A DNA stretch of 64,000 bases from Novosphingobium acidiphilum DSM 19966 (GCF_000429005.1 NZ_AUBA01000005.1:192820-256819); one strand, 5' to 3'; numbered from the stretch's first letter, positions 17,984 to 27,117 are shown. Numbers and translations are program-made. The notes: generated by a model not told the origin, from the letters alone.

Positions 17984-19534
17984 ATGACCCAGACCGATTA
18001 TTCTGCGTTCGACCCGCGCACCCCCGTTATCGTCGGCGTCGGCCAGTCGGTCGAACGGATCGAGGACCCCGGCTACAGCGGCCTGAGCGCGGCCGATCTG
18101 GCGGCGCGCGCCGCACAGGCCGCGCTGGATGACAGCGGCATTGCCGATCGCGCGCGGGCGTTGGTGCGGGTCGTGGGCGCGGTGCGCACATTCGAGGATT
18201 CCAACGCCGCGCCTTCGCCCTTTGGCAAGCCCGACAAGTTTCCGCTGGCGGTTGCACGGCGGCTGGGCATCACGCCGGCCAGGGCCGTGCTCGACAAAGT
18301 CGGTGGCCAATCGCCGGTGACGATCCTGATGGCGATGGGCGAAGCGATCCGCAGCGGCGAAACCGACGCCGCGCTGATCTTTGGCGCCGAAGCGATGTCG
18401 AGCGCGCGGCACCTGTCGGCCCGCGGCGAAACCCGCGACTGGGCCGAAACCGATGCCGGCGCGATCGAGGACCTGGGCCTTGGAGTCAAAGGGCTGTTGT
18501 CGCCGCTGGCGATAGCCCACGGCGTGGTGTCACCGCCGGTGGCCTATGCGCTGATGGAAAACGCGCGCCGGGCCCGGCTCGGGCTGGACCAGGCGGCTTA
18601 TGCACAGGCGATGGGCGACCTGTTCGCGCCGTTTTCGCATATCGCCGCGGCCAATCCCTACAGCAGCGCCGCCGCGCCGGCACTGTCTGCGCACGACATT
18701 GCCACGCCCACCGCGCGCAACCGGATGGTAACCGATCCCTACACGATCAAGCTCGTCGCGCGCGATCAGGTCAACCAGGGCGCGGCGGTCGTGCTGATGG
18801 GCCTGGGCGCAGCGCTTGCTGCGGGGATTGCGCCGTCGCGCATGACGTTCGTCCATTCCGCCACGCTTGCCAACGAAAAGGACATTCTGGCGCGCCCGGC
18901 GATCGACGCCTATCCCGCCGCCAATGCCGCGATTGCCGCCGCGCTGGACATTGCTGAAACAACCATCGCCGATTGCACCGCGTTCGATTTCTACAGCTGC
19001 TTTCCCATTCCGGTGTTCAACACTGCGATCGATGCCTTGGGCCTTGCGCCCGACGATCCGCGCGGGCTGACGGTAACCGGCGGGCTGCCCTATTTCGGCG
19101 GTGCGGGAAACAACTATTCGATGCATGCCGTGGCCAGCATGGTCGAACGGCTGCGCACGATCGGCGGCACCGGCCTGGTTGGCGCCAATGGCGGTTTTCA
19201 GTCCAAATATGCAGCGCTGGTGCTGTCAGGCGATCCGGCGCCGTGGCGTCCGCTGGCGCACGATGCGATCCAGGCGGTGCTCGATGCGGTGCCCGATGTT
19301 GTGCCGGTGGACCGCGCACAAGGGCACGGTATCGTCGAAACCTGTACCGTGTGGCGCAGCAAAGGCGAACCTTCGCGCGCCATCGCCATCGGTCGCATGA
19401 CCGATGGCGGGCGGTTCATTGCCACCGCGGCCGATGACGCCGCCCTGCTCCACGCCGCCAATACCGACCTGATCGGCGCATCGGTCGAATTGGCGTGGGA
19501 TGGCAGCGCGAACCGGTTTAGCGCAGCCGGCTGA
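17984..19534 (+). CDS. Thiolase-like acetyl-CoA acetyltransferase family protein
   Basis: A 516-residue protein with a thiolase fold: VIVGVGQSVERI at the N-terminus, GGLPYFGGAGNNYSMHAVASM containing the conserved His region, and a C-terminal NGGFQSKYAALVLSGDP. At the position where degradative thiolases have the nucleophilic Cys, it reads KVGGQSPVTILMAMGEAI (Ser110), so the classical Claisen mechanism is doubtful. Long thiolase-like proteins of this type occur in sphingomonads and mycobacteria, often with CoA catabolism genes. It follows the MarR gene by 72 nt and its 3' end overlaps the Lrp gene on the other strand. Confidence 0.85.
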   Translation: MTQTDYSAFDPRTPVIVGVGQSVERIEDPGYSGLSAADLAARAAQAALDDSGIADRARALVRVVGAVRTFEDSNAAPSPFGKPDKFPLAVARRLGITPARAVLDKVGGQSPVTILMAMGEAIRSGETDAALIFGAEAMSSARHLSARGETRDWAETDAGAIEDLGLGVKGLLSPLAIAHGVVSPPVAYALMENARRARLGLDQAAYAQAMGDLFAPFSHIAAANPYSSAAAPALSAHDIATPTARNRMVTDPYTIKLVARDQVNQGAAVVLMGLGAALAAGIAPSRMTFVHSATLANEKDILARPAIDAYPAANAAIAAALDIAETTIADCTAFDFYSCFPIPVFNTAIDALGLAPDDPRGLTVTGGLPYFGGAGNNYSMHAVASMVERLRTIGGTGLVGANGGFQSKYAALVLSGDPAPWRPLAHDAIQAVLDAVPDVVPVDRAQGHGIVETCTVWRSKGEPSRAIAIGRMTDGGRFIATAADDAALLHAANTDLIGASVELAWDGSANRFSAAG

Positions 19535-19982
19535 CCGGATAGCCCTCCATTCGCTTGATCCGGCGCAGCGAAAACGACGATCGCATTGCCGACACCCCGG
19601 GCAGGCGCGCCAGGCAATCGCGGTGGATCGTGTCGTAATCGGCCAGATCCGCCGCCGCGACGCGCAACAGATAATCCGCACTGCCGCTCATCAGGTGGCA
19701 TTCAAGGATATCGTCGAAATCGCCCACCGCGCGTTCGAACCGGTCCATCGCCTCGCGGCTCTGGCTGGTCAGAGTGATTTCGACAAAGACCTCGACGGTC
19801 AGGCCCAGCCGACGCGAATCCACCCGCGCGGCGTATCCGGCGATCAGGCCCTGCTCCTCCAGCGCCTTGATCCGGCGATGGCAGGCCGATGGCGACAGCG
19901 ACACCAGCTCGCCCAGATCGGCCACCGAGCGCGACGAATCGCGTTGCAACGCTTCAAGCAGATTGCGATCCGTGCGATCCAT
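19518..19982 (-). CDS. Lrp/AsnC family transcriptional regulator
   Basis: A 154-residue regulator: N-terminal HTH (DRNLLEALQRDSSRSVADLGELVSLSPSACHRRI) and a C-terminal RAM ligand-binding domain (GSADYLLRVAAADLADYDTIH). It is divergently arranged with alanine dehydrogenase across 134 bp, the standard arrangement of AldR-type regulators that sense alanine and activate ald. Its last codons overlap the thiolase-like gene on the opposite strand by 17 bp. Confidence 0.93.
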   Translation of the reverse strand: MDRTDRNLLEALQRDSSRSVADLGELVSLSPSACHRRIKALEEQGLIAGYAARVDSRRLGLTVEVFVEITLTSQSREAMDRFERAVGDFDDILECHLMSGSADYLLRVAAADLADYDTIHRDCLARLPGVSAMRSSFSLRRIKRMEGYPVSRLR

Positions 19983-19989
19983 GAAAATT

Positions 19990-20019
19990 TATCCCGCCTT
20001 TTGCCTATAAATCGGGATA
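19990..20019. promoter_or_regulatory. Inverted repeat between the Lrp-type regulator and ald
   Basis: TATCCCG at 19990-19996 and CGGGATA at 20013-20019 form 7-bp arms around a 16-nt A/T-rich spacer, immediately upstream of the regulator start. This is a plausible autoregulatory site for an AsnC-type octamer. Confidence 0.4.
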
Positions 20020-20071
20020 TCATTGCACGCAGGGTCGCCACAAGCGCAAAATCGGGGAATTCATTGCGCCA

Positions 20072-20090
20072 ATGCAGGTCTATCCTGCAT
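20072..20090. promoter_or_regulatory. Inverted repeat upstream of ald
   Basis: ATGCAGG-TCTAT-CCTGCAT is a perfect 7-bp inverted repeat with a 5-nt centre, ending 26 nt before the ald ATG. The size (19 bp) and place fit an AsnC/Lrp half-turn operator or a leader hairpin. Confidence 0.45.
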
Positions 20091-20116
20091 CAAACATCGC
20101 GACAGGAGAGCGACCC

Positions 20117-21232
20117 ATGCGCATCGGCACCGTCACCGAAATCAAGAACCACGAATATCGTGTGGGGCTGACCCCTGAATCGGCGCGCGAACTGGTCGCG
20201 CATGGTCACGACGTCTGGGTTCAGACCGGTGCAGGCCTGGGCATTGGCGCCAGCGATGCCGCCTATGAAGCTGCAGGCGCGGTGATCAAGCCCGATGCCG
20301 CAACGATCTTTGCCGCATGCGAAATGATCGTGAAGGTCAAGGAACCGCAGGCGGTCGAACGCGCGCAGCTGCGCCAGGGCCAGGTGCTGTATACCTATCT
20401 GCACCTTGCCCCCGATCCCGAACAGACCGCAGATCTGGTGAAGTCGGGCGTAACCGCGATCGCCTATGAAACCGTGACCGGCCCCGGCCGCAGCCTGCCC
20501 CTGCTCAAACCGATGAGCCAGGTGGCCGGGCGCATGGCGATCCAGGCGGGCGCCACTGCGCTGGAAAAGGCGCATGGCGGACGCGGCGTGCTGCTGGGCG
20601 GCGTGCCCGGTGTGGCCCCGGGCAAAGTCGTGGTGATCGGCGGCGGCGTGGTCGGGTTCAACGCCGCGCAGATGGCGGTGGGCCTTGGCGCCGATGTAAC
20701 CATCCTCGACCGCGATCCCGAAGTGCTGGAAAAGCTCGACAACCATTTCGAAGGCCGCGCCAGCACGATCTATTCGGGCAAGGCCACGCTGGCCGCGCTG
20801 GTCGCCGATGCCGATCTGGTGATCGGCGCGGTGCTGATCCCCGGCGCCGCGGCACCCAAGCTGGTCACGCGCGACATGCTGGCGACAATGCGGCCGGGCG
20901 CAGTGCTGGTCGATGTCGCGATCGACCAGGGCGGCTGTTTCGAAACCAGCCACGCCACCACCCATGCGGAACCGACCTATGTGGTCGACAACGTGGTGCA
21001 TTATTGCGTGGCCAACATGCCCGGCGGCGTGGCGCGCACCAGCACGTATGCGCTGAACAATGTCACCCTTCCCCACGCCCTGCGCATCGCCAACATGGGT
21101 TGGCAGGCCGCGCTCAAGGCGGACCCGCACCTTGCCGCGGGCCTGAACGTGCACGACGGCAAAGTGACGTATGAAGCCGTGGCAAGCGAACTGGGCTATC
21201 CCTACACCCCCGTCGCCGACGTGCTGGGCTGA
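20117..21232 (+). CDS. ald: Alanine dehydrogenase
   Basis: NAD-dependent interconversion of L-alanine with pyruvate and ammonium, cytoplasmic and hexameric. The 371-residue length is exactly the family norm. Catalytic Lys75 (KVKEP) and His96 (YTYLHLAPD) are in place, and the nucleotide-binding loop is KVVVIGGGVVGFNAAQMAVGLGA. The start at 20117 has AGGAGAG at 20104-20110; the longer frame to 20072 would begin in the putative operator. Regulation by the divergent AsnC-type gene is expected. Confidence 0.96.
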   Translation: MRIGTVTEIKNHEYRVGLTPESARELVAHGHDVWVQTGAGLGIGASDAAYEAAGAVIKPDAATIFAACEMIVKVKEPQAVERAQLRQGQVLYTYLHLAPDPEQTADLVKSGVTAIAYETVTGPGRSLPLLKPMSQVAGRMAIQAGATALEKAHGGRGVLLGGVPGVAPGKVVVIGGGVVGFNAAQMAVGLGADVTILDRDPEVLEKLDNHFEGRASTIYSGKATLAALVADADLVIGAVLIPGAAAPKLVTRDMLATMRPGAVLVDVAIDQGGCFETSHATTHAEPTYVVDNVVHYCVANMPGGVARTSTYALNNVTLPHALRIANMGWQAALKADPHLAAGLNVHDGKVTYEAVASELGYPYTPVADVLG

Positions 21233-21239
21233 TCGTCGC

Positions 21240-21278
21240 GCAGCGGCCATCCCCCCGCGCACGGGGAATGGCCGCTGC
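21240..21278 (+). terminator. Strong hairpin after ald
   Basis: GCAGCGGCCAT and ATGGCCGCTGC are perfect 11-bp arms, with CCCC/GGGG pairing inside, starting 8 nt after the ald stop. No T-run follows, so termination may be Rho-assisted, or it may only stabilise the 3' end. Confidence 0.6.
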
Positions 21279-21378
21279 ATCCGGTGTTGGTCATTCACGG
21301 GGTTTCCCAACCCGGTGGCTGGTTATAAGACACAGCGGACCGGCCGACCTGACCGGGGTGACAGGCGGGATTTTGCGC

Positions 21379-22209
21379 GTGAACTATACCCTGATGGTGG
21401 CAATCAGCGTTCTGTCCGCTGACCAGGTTCTTGCGCAATCCGGCGGTGATGCCACCGCGTTGCCCCCCGCGCCCGCGCCGACGCCGATCTGCACCGATCG
21501 CCCGACGCATTCCAATTTTGCCTGCACCGTTCCCGATGGCGGGGTTCAGATCGAAGCAGACGCCATCAACTGGTCACGCCGCTCGCTGGATGGCACCACC
21601 ACCGACATCGTGCTGTTTACCAACCCCACCGTAAAATATGGTCTGTCGGGCTCGACCGATGTCGAAGTGAACTGGGCGCCTTACGCCAGCGTGCACACGC
21701 ATCGCCCGGCGGGTTCGTCGACCACGGTGGATGGAACGGGTGACGTGATCTTGCGCTTCAAACAGCGCCTGACGGCCGCCGATGCCAAACTGACCTTTTC
21801 GATGGTGCCGTTTGTCAAGGCACCGACCGCGCGCGCAGGTATCGGCAATGGCCAGTGGGAAGGCGGGCTGATCGGGGCGACAAACTACCAGTTGACCCCC
21901 ACGTTGCTGCTGACGCTTGATCCCGAACTTGACGTGCGCGCGGATGCATCGGCCCCGTCGCGGCGCCATCTGGCCATGCAGCAGCTGATCAATCTTGGCT
22001 GGTCAGCCACGCCACGACTGACGCTCTATGGCGAAGTCTGGACCGACCAGGATTACGATCCGGCCGGAACGACGCGGCAATTTTCTGCCGATTTCGCAAT
22101 CGCCTGGCTGCTGCGCCCCAAACTGCAGCTTGATGCGGGAACCAATCTGGGTCTGAACCGCGCGACACCCGGCACGCAGGTTTATCTGGGCGTGTCGGCG
22201 CTGTTCTGA
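21379..22209 (+). CDS. Outer-membrane protein, MetA-pathway/transporter-like beta barrel
   Basis: An exported protein of about 276 residues that looks like the MetA-pathway-of-phenol-degradation/outer-membrane transporter family. It has a signal sequence (LMVAISVLSADQVLAQ), a short Pro-rich linker, then alternating beta strands (STDVEVNWAPYASVH, TPRLTLYGEVWTDQDYD), ending in VYLGVSALF with the terminal Phe typical of outer-membrane barrels. I start at the GTG at 21379 after GGCGGGA; the longer frame to 21268 has no signal peptide at its N-terminus. It may affect passage of hydrophobic compounds; no substrate is indicated. Confidence 0.75.
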   Translation: MNYTLMVAISVLSADQVLAQSGGDATALPPAPAPTPICTDRPTHSNFACTVPDGGVQIEADAINWSRRSLDGTTTDIVLFTNPTVKYGLSGSTDVEVNWAPYASVHTHRPAGSSTTVDGTGDVILRFKQRLTAADAKLTFSMVPFVKAPTARAGIGNGQWEGGLIGATNYQLTPTLLLTLDPELDVRADASAPSRRHLAMQQLINLGWSATPRLTLYGEVWTDQDYDPAGTTRQFSADFAIAWLLRPKLQLDAGTNLGLNRATPGTQVYLGVSALF

Positions 22210-22364
22210 AATCAGGGCAGACCTTTATGAAACCATTACCTTTTGTCCATGCAATCGCCTTTGCACCTTAAGCCGACTGCGGCCTAACCGCTTTGCACTG
22301 GCACGGCCCGTCAGGCGCACGATCGCAACGCGCAGGACGGATCGCCAAGACGAAGGGTGATCCC

Positions 22365-24089
22365 ATGACAATATTTGCCAGCCGGTTTGTTGCCGGGCTG
22401 ATTTTGATCGATGCGCTTGGCCTTGGCGGGGTCGATGCGGCACAGGCTGACCAACCGGCCGCACCTGCCGAAGACGCATCGCCCGCACCGGCAGCACCAC
22501 CGGCCGCGCCGGCCACAATCACCGATAAATCGCTCGGCACCAGCGTGATCGGGCGTTTCTTCAACTATCAGGCCGCCGAATGGGGCAAGGCCGCCTCGCC
22601 GCTGGAAACCGACCCCAACGCGCCGGTGTCACGGCGCACCGACTGGGCCCCGGCGCCGGTCACCGCCCCGCCCTATCCGTTTACCGACTGGCCCTATGGC
22701 GGCTCGGAACTGATGGGCGCCACGCGCCCAAGTTCGGTGGACAGCCCCTTGATGGTGGCGATTGCCGACACCGGGCTGGGCAAGGCCATGGCCGGTGCGC
22801 ATATCCAGATGTACGGCTGGGTGGACGTGGGCGGCAATATTTCGACCAGCCATGTCCACCAGGGCAATCAGCCGGCGGCTTATGCCTATGCACCCAACAC
22901 GGTTCAGCTGGATCAGGCCGTGCTCTACATCGAACGCACACCCGATACGGTGCAAAGCGATCATGTCGACTGGGGCTTTCGCGTGTCGGGAATTTATGGC
23001 TCGGATTATCGCTATACCGCGTCGCGCGGATTTCTGGTTGATCGCGGGCTGTTTCAAAAGAACAAGATCAACGGTTTTGACATGCCGATGATCTATGGCG
23101 AAGTGTTCGTGCCCAAGATCGCCCAGGGGCTGCTGATCCGTATCGGCCGCTATATCTCGTTGCCCGACATCGAGGCGCAACTGGCTCCCAACAACTATAT
23201 GTACAGCCATTCGCTGACCTACACTTTCGACAATTACACCAACGAAGGGGTCCAGTTGACTTTGGCCGCGACCAAGAACCTGTTTCTGCAACTCGGGGTC
23301 AGCATGGGTTCGGACACCGCGCTGTGGAACGCCAACAAGCGGCTGCCGAATGCGACGTATGGCCAGTCGCTACCCTATGGCACCGATGCCTCGGGCAACA
23401 CGCTTTATACCACCAACACGCTGTTCCCCGGCGCCACGTTCAAGACCGATCCCGGCGCGGTGCCGTCGATCACCGCCTGCGTGCGCTATCAGTCAAGCTC
23501 GGCCCGCGACAATGTCTATGTCTGTGCCGACGCGATCAACCACGGCACCTGGGGCTATAACAACCTGCAGTGGTTTGGGGTGACGTATTACCACAAGTTC
23601 ACCCGCAACACCCATGTGGCGTTCGAAAGTTATTATCTTTACCAAAAGAACGTGGTCAACGTCGATGCCGGATCGCCCGGGCTGGCCATTTTCAGCGCCG
23701 GCGGCACCCCGTTCAGCCCGCAGTTCTACCTGTTCAACGGCCCCAACGGCGCGCAATGCAACGACGTGAACGCAGTGTCATGCACAGCCAAAGTCTATAC
23801 CGCGCTGGCCTACTGGAACTGGCAGCCCTCGCCGTTGGACAACCTGTCGTTGCGCACCGAATACTACAACGATGAACAGGGCCAGCGTACCGGCACCAAA
23901 TCGCGGTATTACGAAGTGGGCATCGGCTGGCAGCACTGGCTTTCACCCCAGATCGAACTGCGCCCCGAAGTCACCTATTACCGCTCGCTCGATGGCAATG
24001 CGTTCAACAACGATTTTTCAACCGGGAACACCGCATTTGCCAAAAACCATCAACTGATGGCGGCAGGCGACGTGATCATCCATTTCTGA
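22365..24089 (+). CDS. Outer-membrane beta-barrel porin, BBP2-like
   Basis: A 574-residue exported protein: signal peptide MTIFASRFVAGLILIDALGLGGVDAAQA, an Ala/Pro linker to about residue 55, then a large barrel rich in aromatic strands (YTFDNYTNEGVQLTLAATKNL, HWLSPQIELRPEVTYYRS). It fits the putative beta-barrel porin-2 family. The start at 22365 follows GAAGGGTG. The nearest upstream gene on the strand is 155 nt away, with no recognisable site between. Substrate unknown. Confidence 0.8.
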   Translation: MTIFASRFVAGLILIDALGLGGVDAAQADQPAAPAEDASPAPAAPPAAPATITDKSLGTSVIGRFFNYQAAEWGKAASPLETDPNAPVSRRTDWAPAPVTAPPYPFTDWPYGGSELMGATRPSSVDSPLMVAIADTGLGKAMAGAHIQMYGWVDVGGNISTSHVHQGNQPAAYAYAPNTVQLDQAVLYIERTPDTVQSDHVDWGFRVSGIYGSDYRYTASRGFLVDRGLFQKNKINGFDMPMIYGEVFVPKIAQGLLIRIGRYISLPDIEAQLAPNNYMYSHSLTYTFDNYTNEGVQLTLAATKNLFLQLGVSMGSDTALWNANKRLPNATYGQSLPYGTDASGNTLYTTNTLFPGATFKTDPGAVPSITACVRYQSSSARDNVYVCADAINHGTWGYNNLQWFGVTYYHKFTRNTHVAFESYYLYQKNVVNVDAGSPGLAIFSAGGTPFSPQFYLFNGPNGAQCNDVNAVSCTAKVYTALAYWNWQPSPLDNLSLRTEYYNDEQGQRTGTKSRYYEVGIGWQHWLSPQIELRPEVTYYRSLDGNAFNNDFSTGNTAFAKNHQLMAAGDVIIHF

Positions 24090-24100
24090 CCTGCCACGGT

Positions 24101-24133
24101 TGCGGCACAGCGGGTTTGCCCCGATGTGCCGCA
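24101..24133. terminator. Bidirectional hairpin between the porin and ABC-F genes
   Basis: TGCGGCACA and TGTGCCGCA are perfect 9-bp arms with a 15-nt loop, lying in the 53 bp between two convergent stops. It could act for both transcripts. Confidence 0.55.
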
Positions 24134-24142
24134 CACATCGCC

Positions 24143-26029
24143 CTACCCGCCCTGCCCTTCGGCAAAGGCCAGGTCATAGGCTTCGCTCAGGCCCATCCAG
24201 CTCGCCTCGATCTCTTCAAGCTTTGACGCGGCCAGACCGCGCCGGCGCGACAGTTCGCCCATCGGCAGTTTGGCCAGTTCGCCGGTGGCGCGCGCCGGTT
24301 CGAACATCGCGCGGTCCAACGCATTGATTTCGGCCTGCAGCTTGGCGATCTGGGATTCGGCGTCGATCACCTTCTTTTTGATCCCGCGCAGCTGTTCGCG
24401 CAATTGGGCATTGGCCTTGCGATCGGCCTTGGCGCCCGATTTCGATTTTTCGCCCTCGCCCTTGGGCTGGTTCCGGCCGAGCACGAAATCGATGTAATCG
24501 TCCATCGCCCCGTCAAACGCGAGCGCGGTGCCGTTGTCGACCAGCACCAGCCGGTCGGCGGTCAGTTCGACCATGTGCCGATCGTGGCTGATCAGGATCA
24601 CCGCACCCTTGTAGGTGTTCAACGCCTGCACCAGCGCCTCGCGCGCGTCGACGTCAAGGTGGTTGGTCGGCTCGTCCAGGATCAGCAGGTGCGGCGCATC
24701 GCGGGTGACCAGCGCCAGCGCAAGACGCGCACGTTCACCCCCCGACAGCGTGCGGATCTCGGCAGTGGCGCGCCCCCCGGAAAAGCCGAAGCGGCCCAGC
24801 TGGCTGCGCACTTTCTGTGGCGTTGCGCCGGGCATGGCGCGCTGCATATGGATCAGCGGGGTGGCATCGCCGGCCAGTTCCTCGACCTGGTACTGGGTGA
24901 AATAGCCCACGCGCATCTTGGTGCTGGTGCTCATCGCGCCTTCCATCGCGGGCAATTGCGCGGCCAGCAGGCGCGCCAGCGTGGTCTTGCCATTGCCGTT
25001 GCGGCCCAGCAGCGCGATCCGGTCATCGGGATCGATGCGCAAGTTCAGCCGGCGCAGGATCGGTTTTTCGCCATAGCCGACGCTGGCCAGATCGAGCGTG
25101 ATCAGCGGCGGGCGCAATTCGTCGGGATCGGGAAAATCAAAGCTGAGCGAGGGATCTTCGCTCAATGCCGCGATCGGCTCCATCTTGGCCAGCATCTTGG
25201 CACGCGCCTGCGCCTGGCGCGCGGTCGAGGCGCGCGCGCTGTTGCGCGCGACATAGTCGGCCAGTTTGGCGCGCTGCGCATCCTGCGCCGCGGCAAACGA
25301 GGCAGCCTGTGCCGCGCGTTCGGCGCGCTGACGTTCAAACGCGTCATAGGCGCCGGGATAAAGCGTCAGCTTGCCACCCTGCAAATGCAGGATGTGATCG
25401 ACCACGGTGTTAAGCAGATCGCGTTCGTGGCTGATGATCAGCAGCGTTGCGGGATAGGATTTGAGAAAGTTTTCCAGCCACAGCGTGGCTTCGAGATCGA
25501 GGTGGTTCGACGGTTCGTCGAGCAGCAGCACATCGGGTTCGGAAAACAGCAGCGCACCCAGCGCCACGCGCATCTTCCACCCGCCTGAAAACGAATCGAG
25601 CGGCTGGCCCTGCGCCACCTCGTCAAAGCCCAGACCCGACAGGATGCGCGCGGCACGCGCCGGCGCCGTATAGGCATCGATCGCGATCAGCCGTTCGTGG
25701 ATATCGCCCAGCAGGTTCGGATCGTGTTCGGTTTCTGACCGGGCAAGCAGGTCGGCGCGCTCGACATCGGCGGCCAGCACGGTTTCGAACGGCGTTGCGG
25801 TACCATTGGGCGCTTCCTGCGCGATATAGCCCAGCCGGCACCCGCGTGGCATGTCGACCGATCCGGCATCGGGATCGATCTCGCCGATCAGCGTCTTGAC
25901 CAAGGTAGACTTGCCCGCGCCATTGCGCCCGACCAGCCCCACTTTGCCACGCGGCGGAATGGCCGCACTGGCCCCGGCAATGATATCGCGCCCGCCCAGG
26001 CGCACGGTCAGGTTTGAAATGCTCAGCAT
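24143..26029 (-). CDS. ABC-F family ATPase (YheS/Uup-like)
   Basis: A soluble protein of 628 residues with two ABC ATPase domains and no membrane segments. Walker A motifs are GRNGAGKS and GRNGNGKT; the signature motifs are FSGGWKMR and LSGGERAR. A basic interdomain linker (KLADYVARNSARASTARQAQ region) reaches to the ribosomal P-site tRNA in this family, and the C-terminus is a charged coiled coil. It likely acts as a translation factor relieving ribosome stalling. I use the ATG at 26029 (MLSISNLTVRLGG); in-frame codons continue upstream through the repeat at 26044-26089 but look non-coding. Confidence 0.93.
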   Translation of the reverse strand: MLSISNLTVRLGGRDIIAGASAAIPPRGKVGLVGRNGAGKSTLVKTLIGEIDPDAGSVDMPRGCRLGYIAQEAPNGTATPFETVLAADVERADLLARSETEHDPNLLGDIHERLIAIDAYTAPARAARILSGLGFDEVAQGQPLDSFSGGWKMRVALGALLFSEPDVLLLDEPSNHLDLEATLWLENFLKSYPATLLIISHERDLLNTVVDHILHLQGGKLTLYPGAYDAFERQRAERAAQAASFAAAQDAQRAKLADYVARNSARASTARQAQARAKMLAKMEPIAALSEDPSLSFDFPDPDELRPPLITLDLASVGYGEKPILRRLNLRIDPDDRIALLGRNGNGKTTLARLLAAQLPAMEGAMSTSTKMRVGYFTQYQVEELAGDATPLIHMQRAMPGATPQKVRSQLGRFGFSGGRATAEIRTLSGGERARLALALVTRDAPHLLILDEPTNHLDVDAREALVQALNTYKGAVILISHDRHMVELTADRLVLVDNGTALAFDGAMDDYIDFVLGRNQPKGEGEKSKSGAKADRKANAQLREQLRGIKKKVIDAESQIAKLQAEINALDRAMFEPARATGELAKLPMGELSRRRGLAASKLEEIEASWMGLSEAYDLAFAEGQGG

Positions 26030-26043
26030 GGGCGCCGCATAGA

Positions 26044-26089
26044 GCATTGCGCAAAAAAGTGGGTACCGGTTTTTTGCTTTTTGCAATGC
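26044..26089. repeat. Nested palindromic intergenic element
   Basis: Outer arms GCATTGC/GCAATGC (26044-26050 and 26083-26089) enclose inner arms GCAAAAAA/TTTTTTGC (26051-26058 and 26070-26077) around GTGGGTACCGG. The core resembles the GAAAAAGTGGGNACCGGTTTTTC-type palindrome that recurs between genes in many Alphaproteobacteria (recalled, not searched). It lies in the ABC-F 5' leader and the upstream region of the divergent lysR gene. Confidence 0.6.
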
Positions 26090-26109
26090 GGTGTCAAAAA
26101 ACCCGCATT
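26085..26109. promoter_or_regulatory. Second hairpin overlapping the nested palindrome
   Basis: AATGCGG (26085-26091) and CCGCATT (26103-26109) are perfect arms with an 11-nt A-rich loop. The left arm shares bases with the outer arm of the element at 26044-26089, so the two stems exclude each other in the ABC-F leader RNA. That is attenuator-like geometry, but unproven. Confidence 0.4.
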
Positions 26110-26184
26110 CCAGCAAGGAACTTGACGGCGCGCGCAAGAATGCAATCCCTTTGCGCAACCATTGCCCTTCCGAAAGCGATCCCG

Positions 26185-27117
26185 ATGCCTGCGTTTTCGC
26201 GTTTCCTGCGTTACTTCATGGTGGTCGGGCGTCTCGGTTCGATCCGCCGTGCCGCTGAAGAGCTGAATGTGTCGGCCTCGGCGATCGATCGGCAGATCCT
26301 GAATGTGGAGGCCGATCTTGGCATGCCGCTGTTCGAACGCCTGCCCACCGGGCTGCGCCTGACCGCGGCGGGCGAAGTGCTGATGGCGGCGGGCGGGCGC
26401 TGGCAAAAGAACCTCGCCGATGTGCGCGCCCAGATCGAGGATCTGCGCGGCCTCAAACGCGGGCATGTCGATATCGCGGTGATCGATGCGCTCGCCAAGG
26501 GGCATGTGCCCGCTGTCCTGCATTCGCTGCAAGAGCGGTATCCCGGCATATCCATCGGCATCAAGGTCCATGGCAATGACATCGTGCGCCGGATGGTGGC
26601 CGATGGCGAAGTGGATCTGGCGATCATGTTCGAACCGCAATCGTACCGCGATCTGACCGTCAGGGCCTTTGTCGATGTCGTGCTCGGCTTCGTGGTCCCG
26701 CCCCGGCATCCACTGGCACAGCACCGCGAAACGCGTTTTTCATCGTGTGCCGGCATGCCCGTGATCGCGCCTGACCGTCCGCTGGCGGTCAGTCAGCAGA
26801 TCGAGGTGCTCGAAGCCACCAATTCGGTGGCACTCGACCGGCGGGCGACGTCCGACAACATCCAGATGATCGTGTCGCTGGTCATGCAGGGCATCGGCGT
26901 GGGCATGCTGACCTCGCTCGATGTCGCCACCGAAGTGCAGCGCGGCCTGCTGTCGTTCGTCCGCCTGACCGACCCGGTGCTGCGCCCGATGACCCTGGCA
27001 TTGTGCACCGCCACGGCCCGCACCCCGTCGCATGCCGCCGGGATCGTGCTGGGCGAACTGGAAGCCGGCTTTGCGCAACTGGGCTATCCCGCCGCGCATC
27101 GGGTGCCCGGCGTCTAG
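26185..27117 (+). CDS. LysR family transcriptional regulator
   Basis: A 310-residue regulator: N-terminal winged HTH (YFMVVGRLGSIRRAAEELNVSASAIDRQI, then LGMPLFERLPTGLRLTAAGE) and a periplasmic-binding-protein-like effector domain (residues ~95-300). The start at 26185 gives the standard LysR N-terminus; a longer frame runs back to 26014 across the repeat. It is convergent with the deaminase gene, with the two stop codons sharing bases at 27114-27117. Target genes are not obvious; the divergent ABC-F gene is one candidate. Confidence 0.92.
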   Translation: MPAFSRFLRYFMVVGRLGSIRRAAEELNVSASAIDRQILNVEADLGMPLFERLPTGLRLTAAGEVLMAAGGRWQKNLADVRAQIEDLRGLKRGHVDIAVIDALAKGHVPAVLHSLQERYPGISIGIKVHGNDIVRRMVADGEVDLAIMFEPQSYRDLTVRAFVDVVLGFVVPPRHPLAQHRETRFSSCAGMPVIAPDRPLAVSQQIEVLEATNSVALDRRATSDNIQMIVSLVMQGIGVGMLTSLDVATEVQRGLLSFVRLTDPVLRPMTLALCTATARTPSHAAGIVLGELEAGFAQLGYPAAHRVPGV

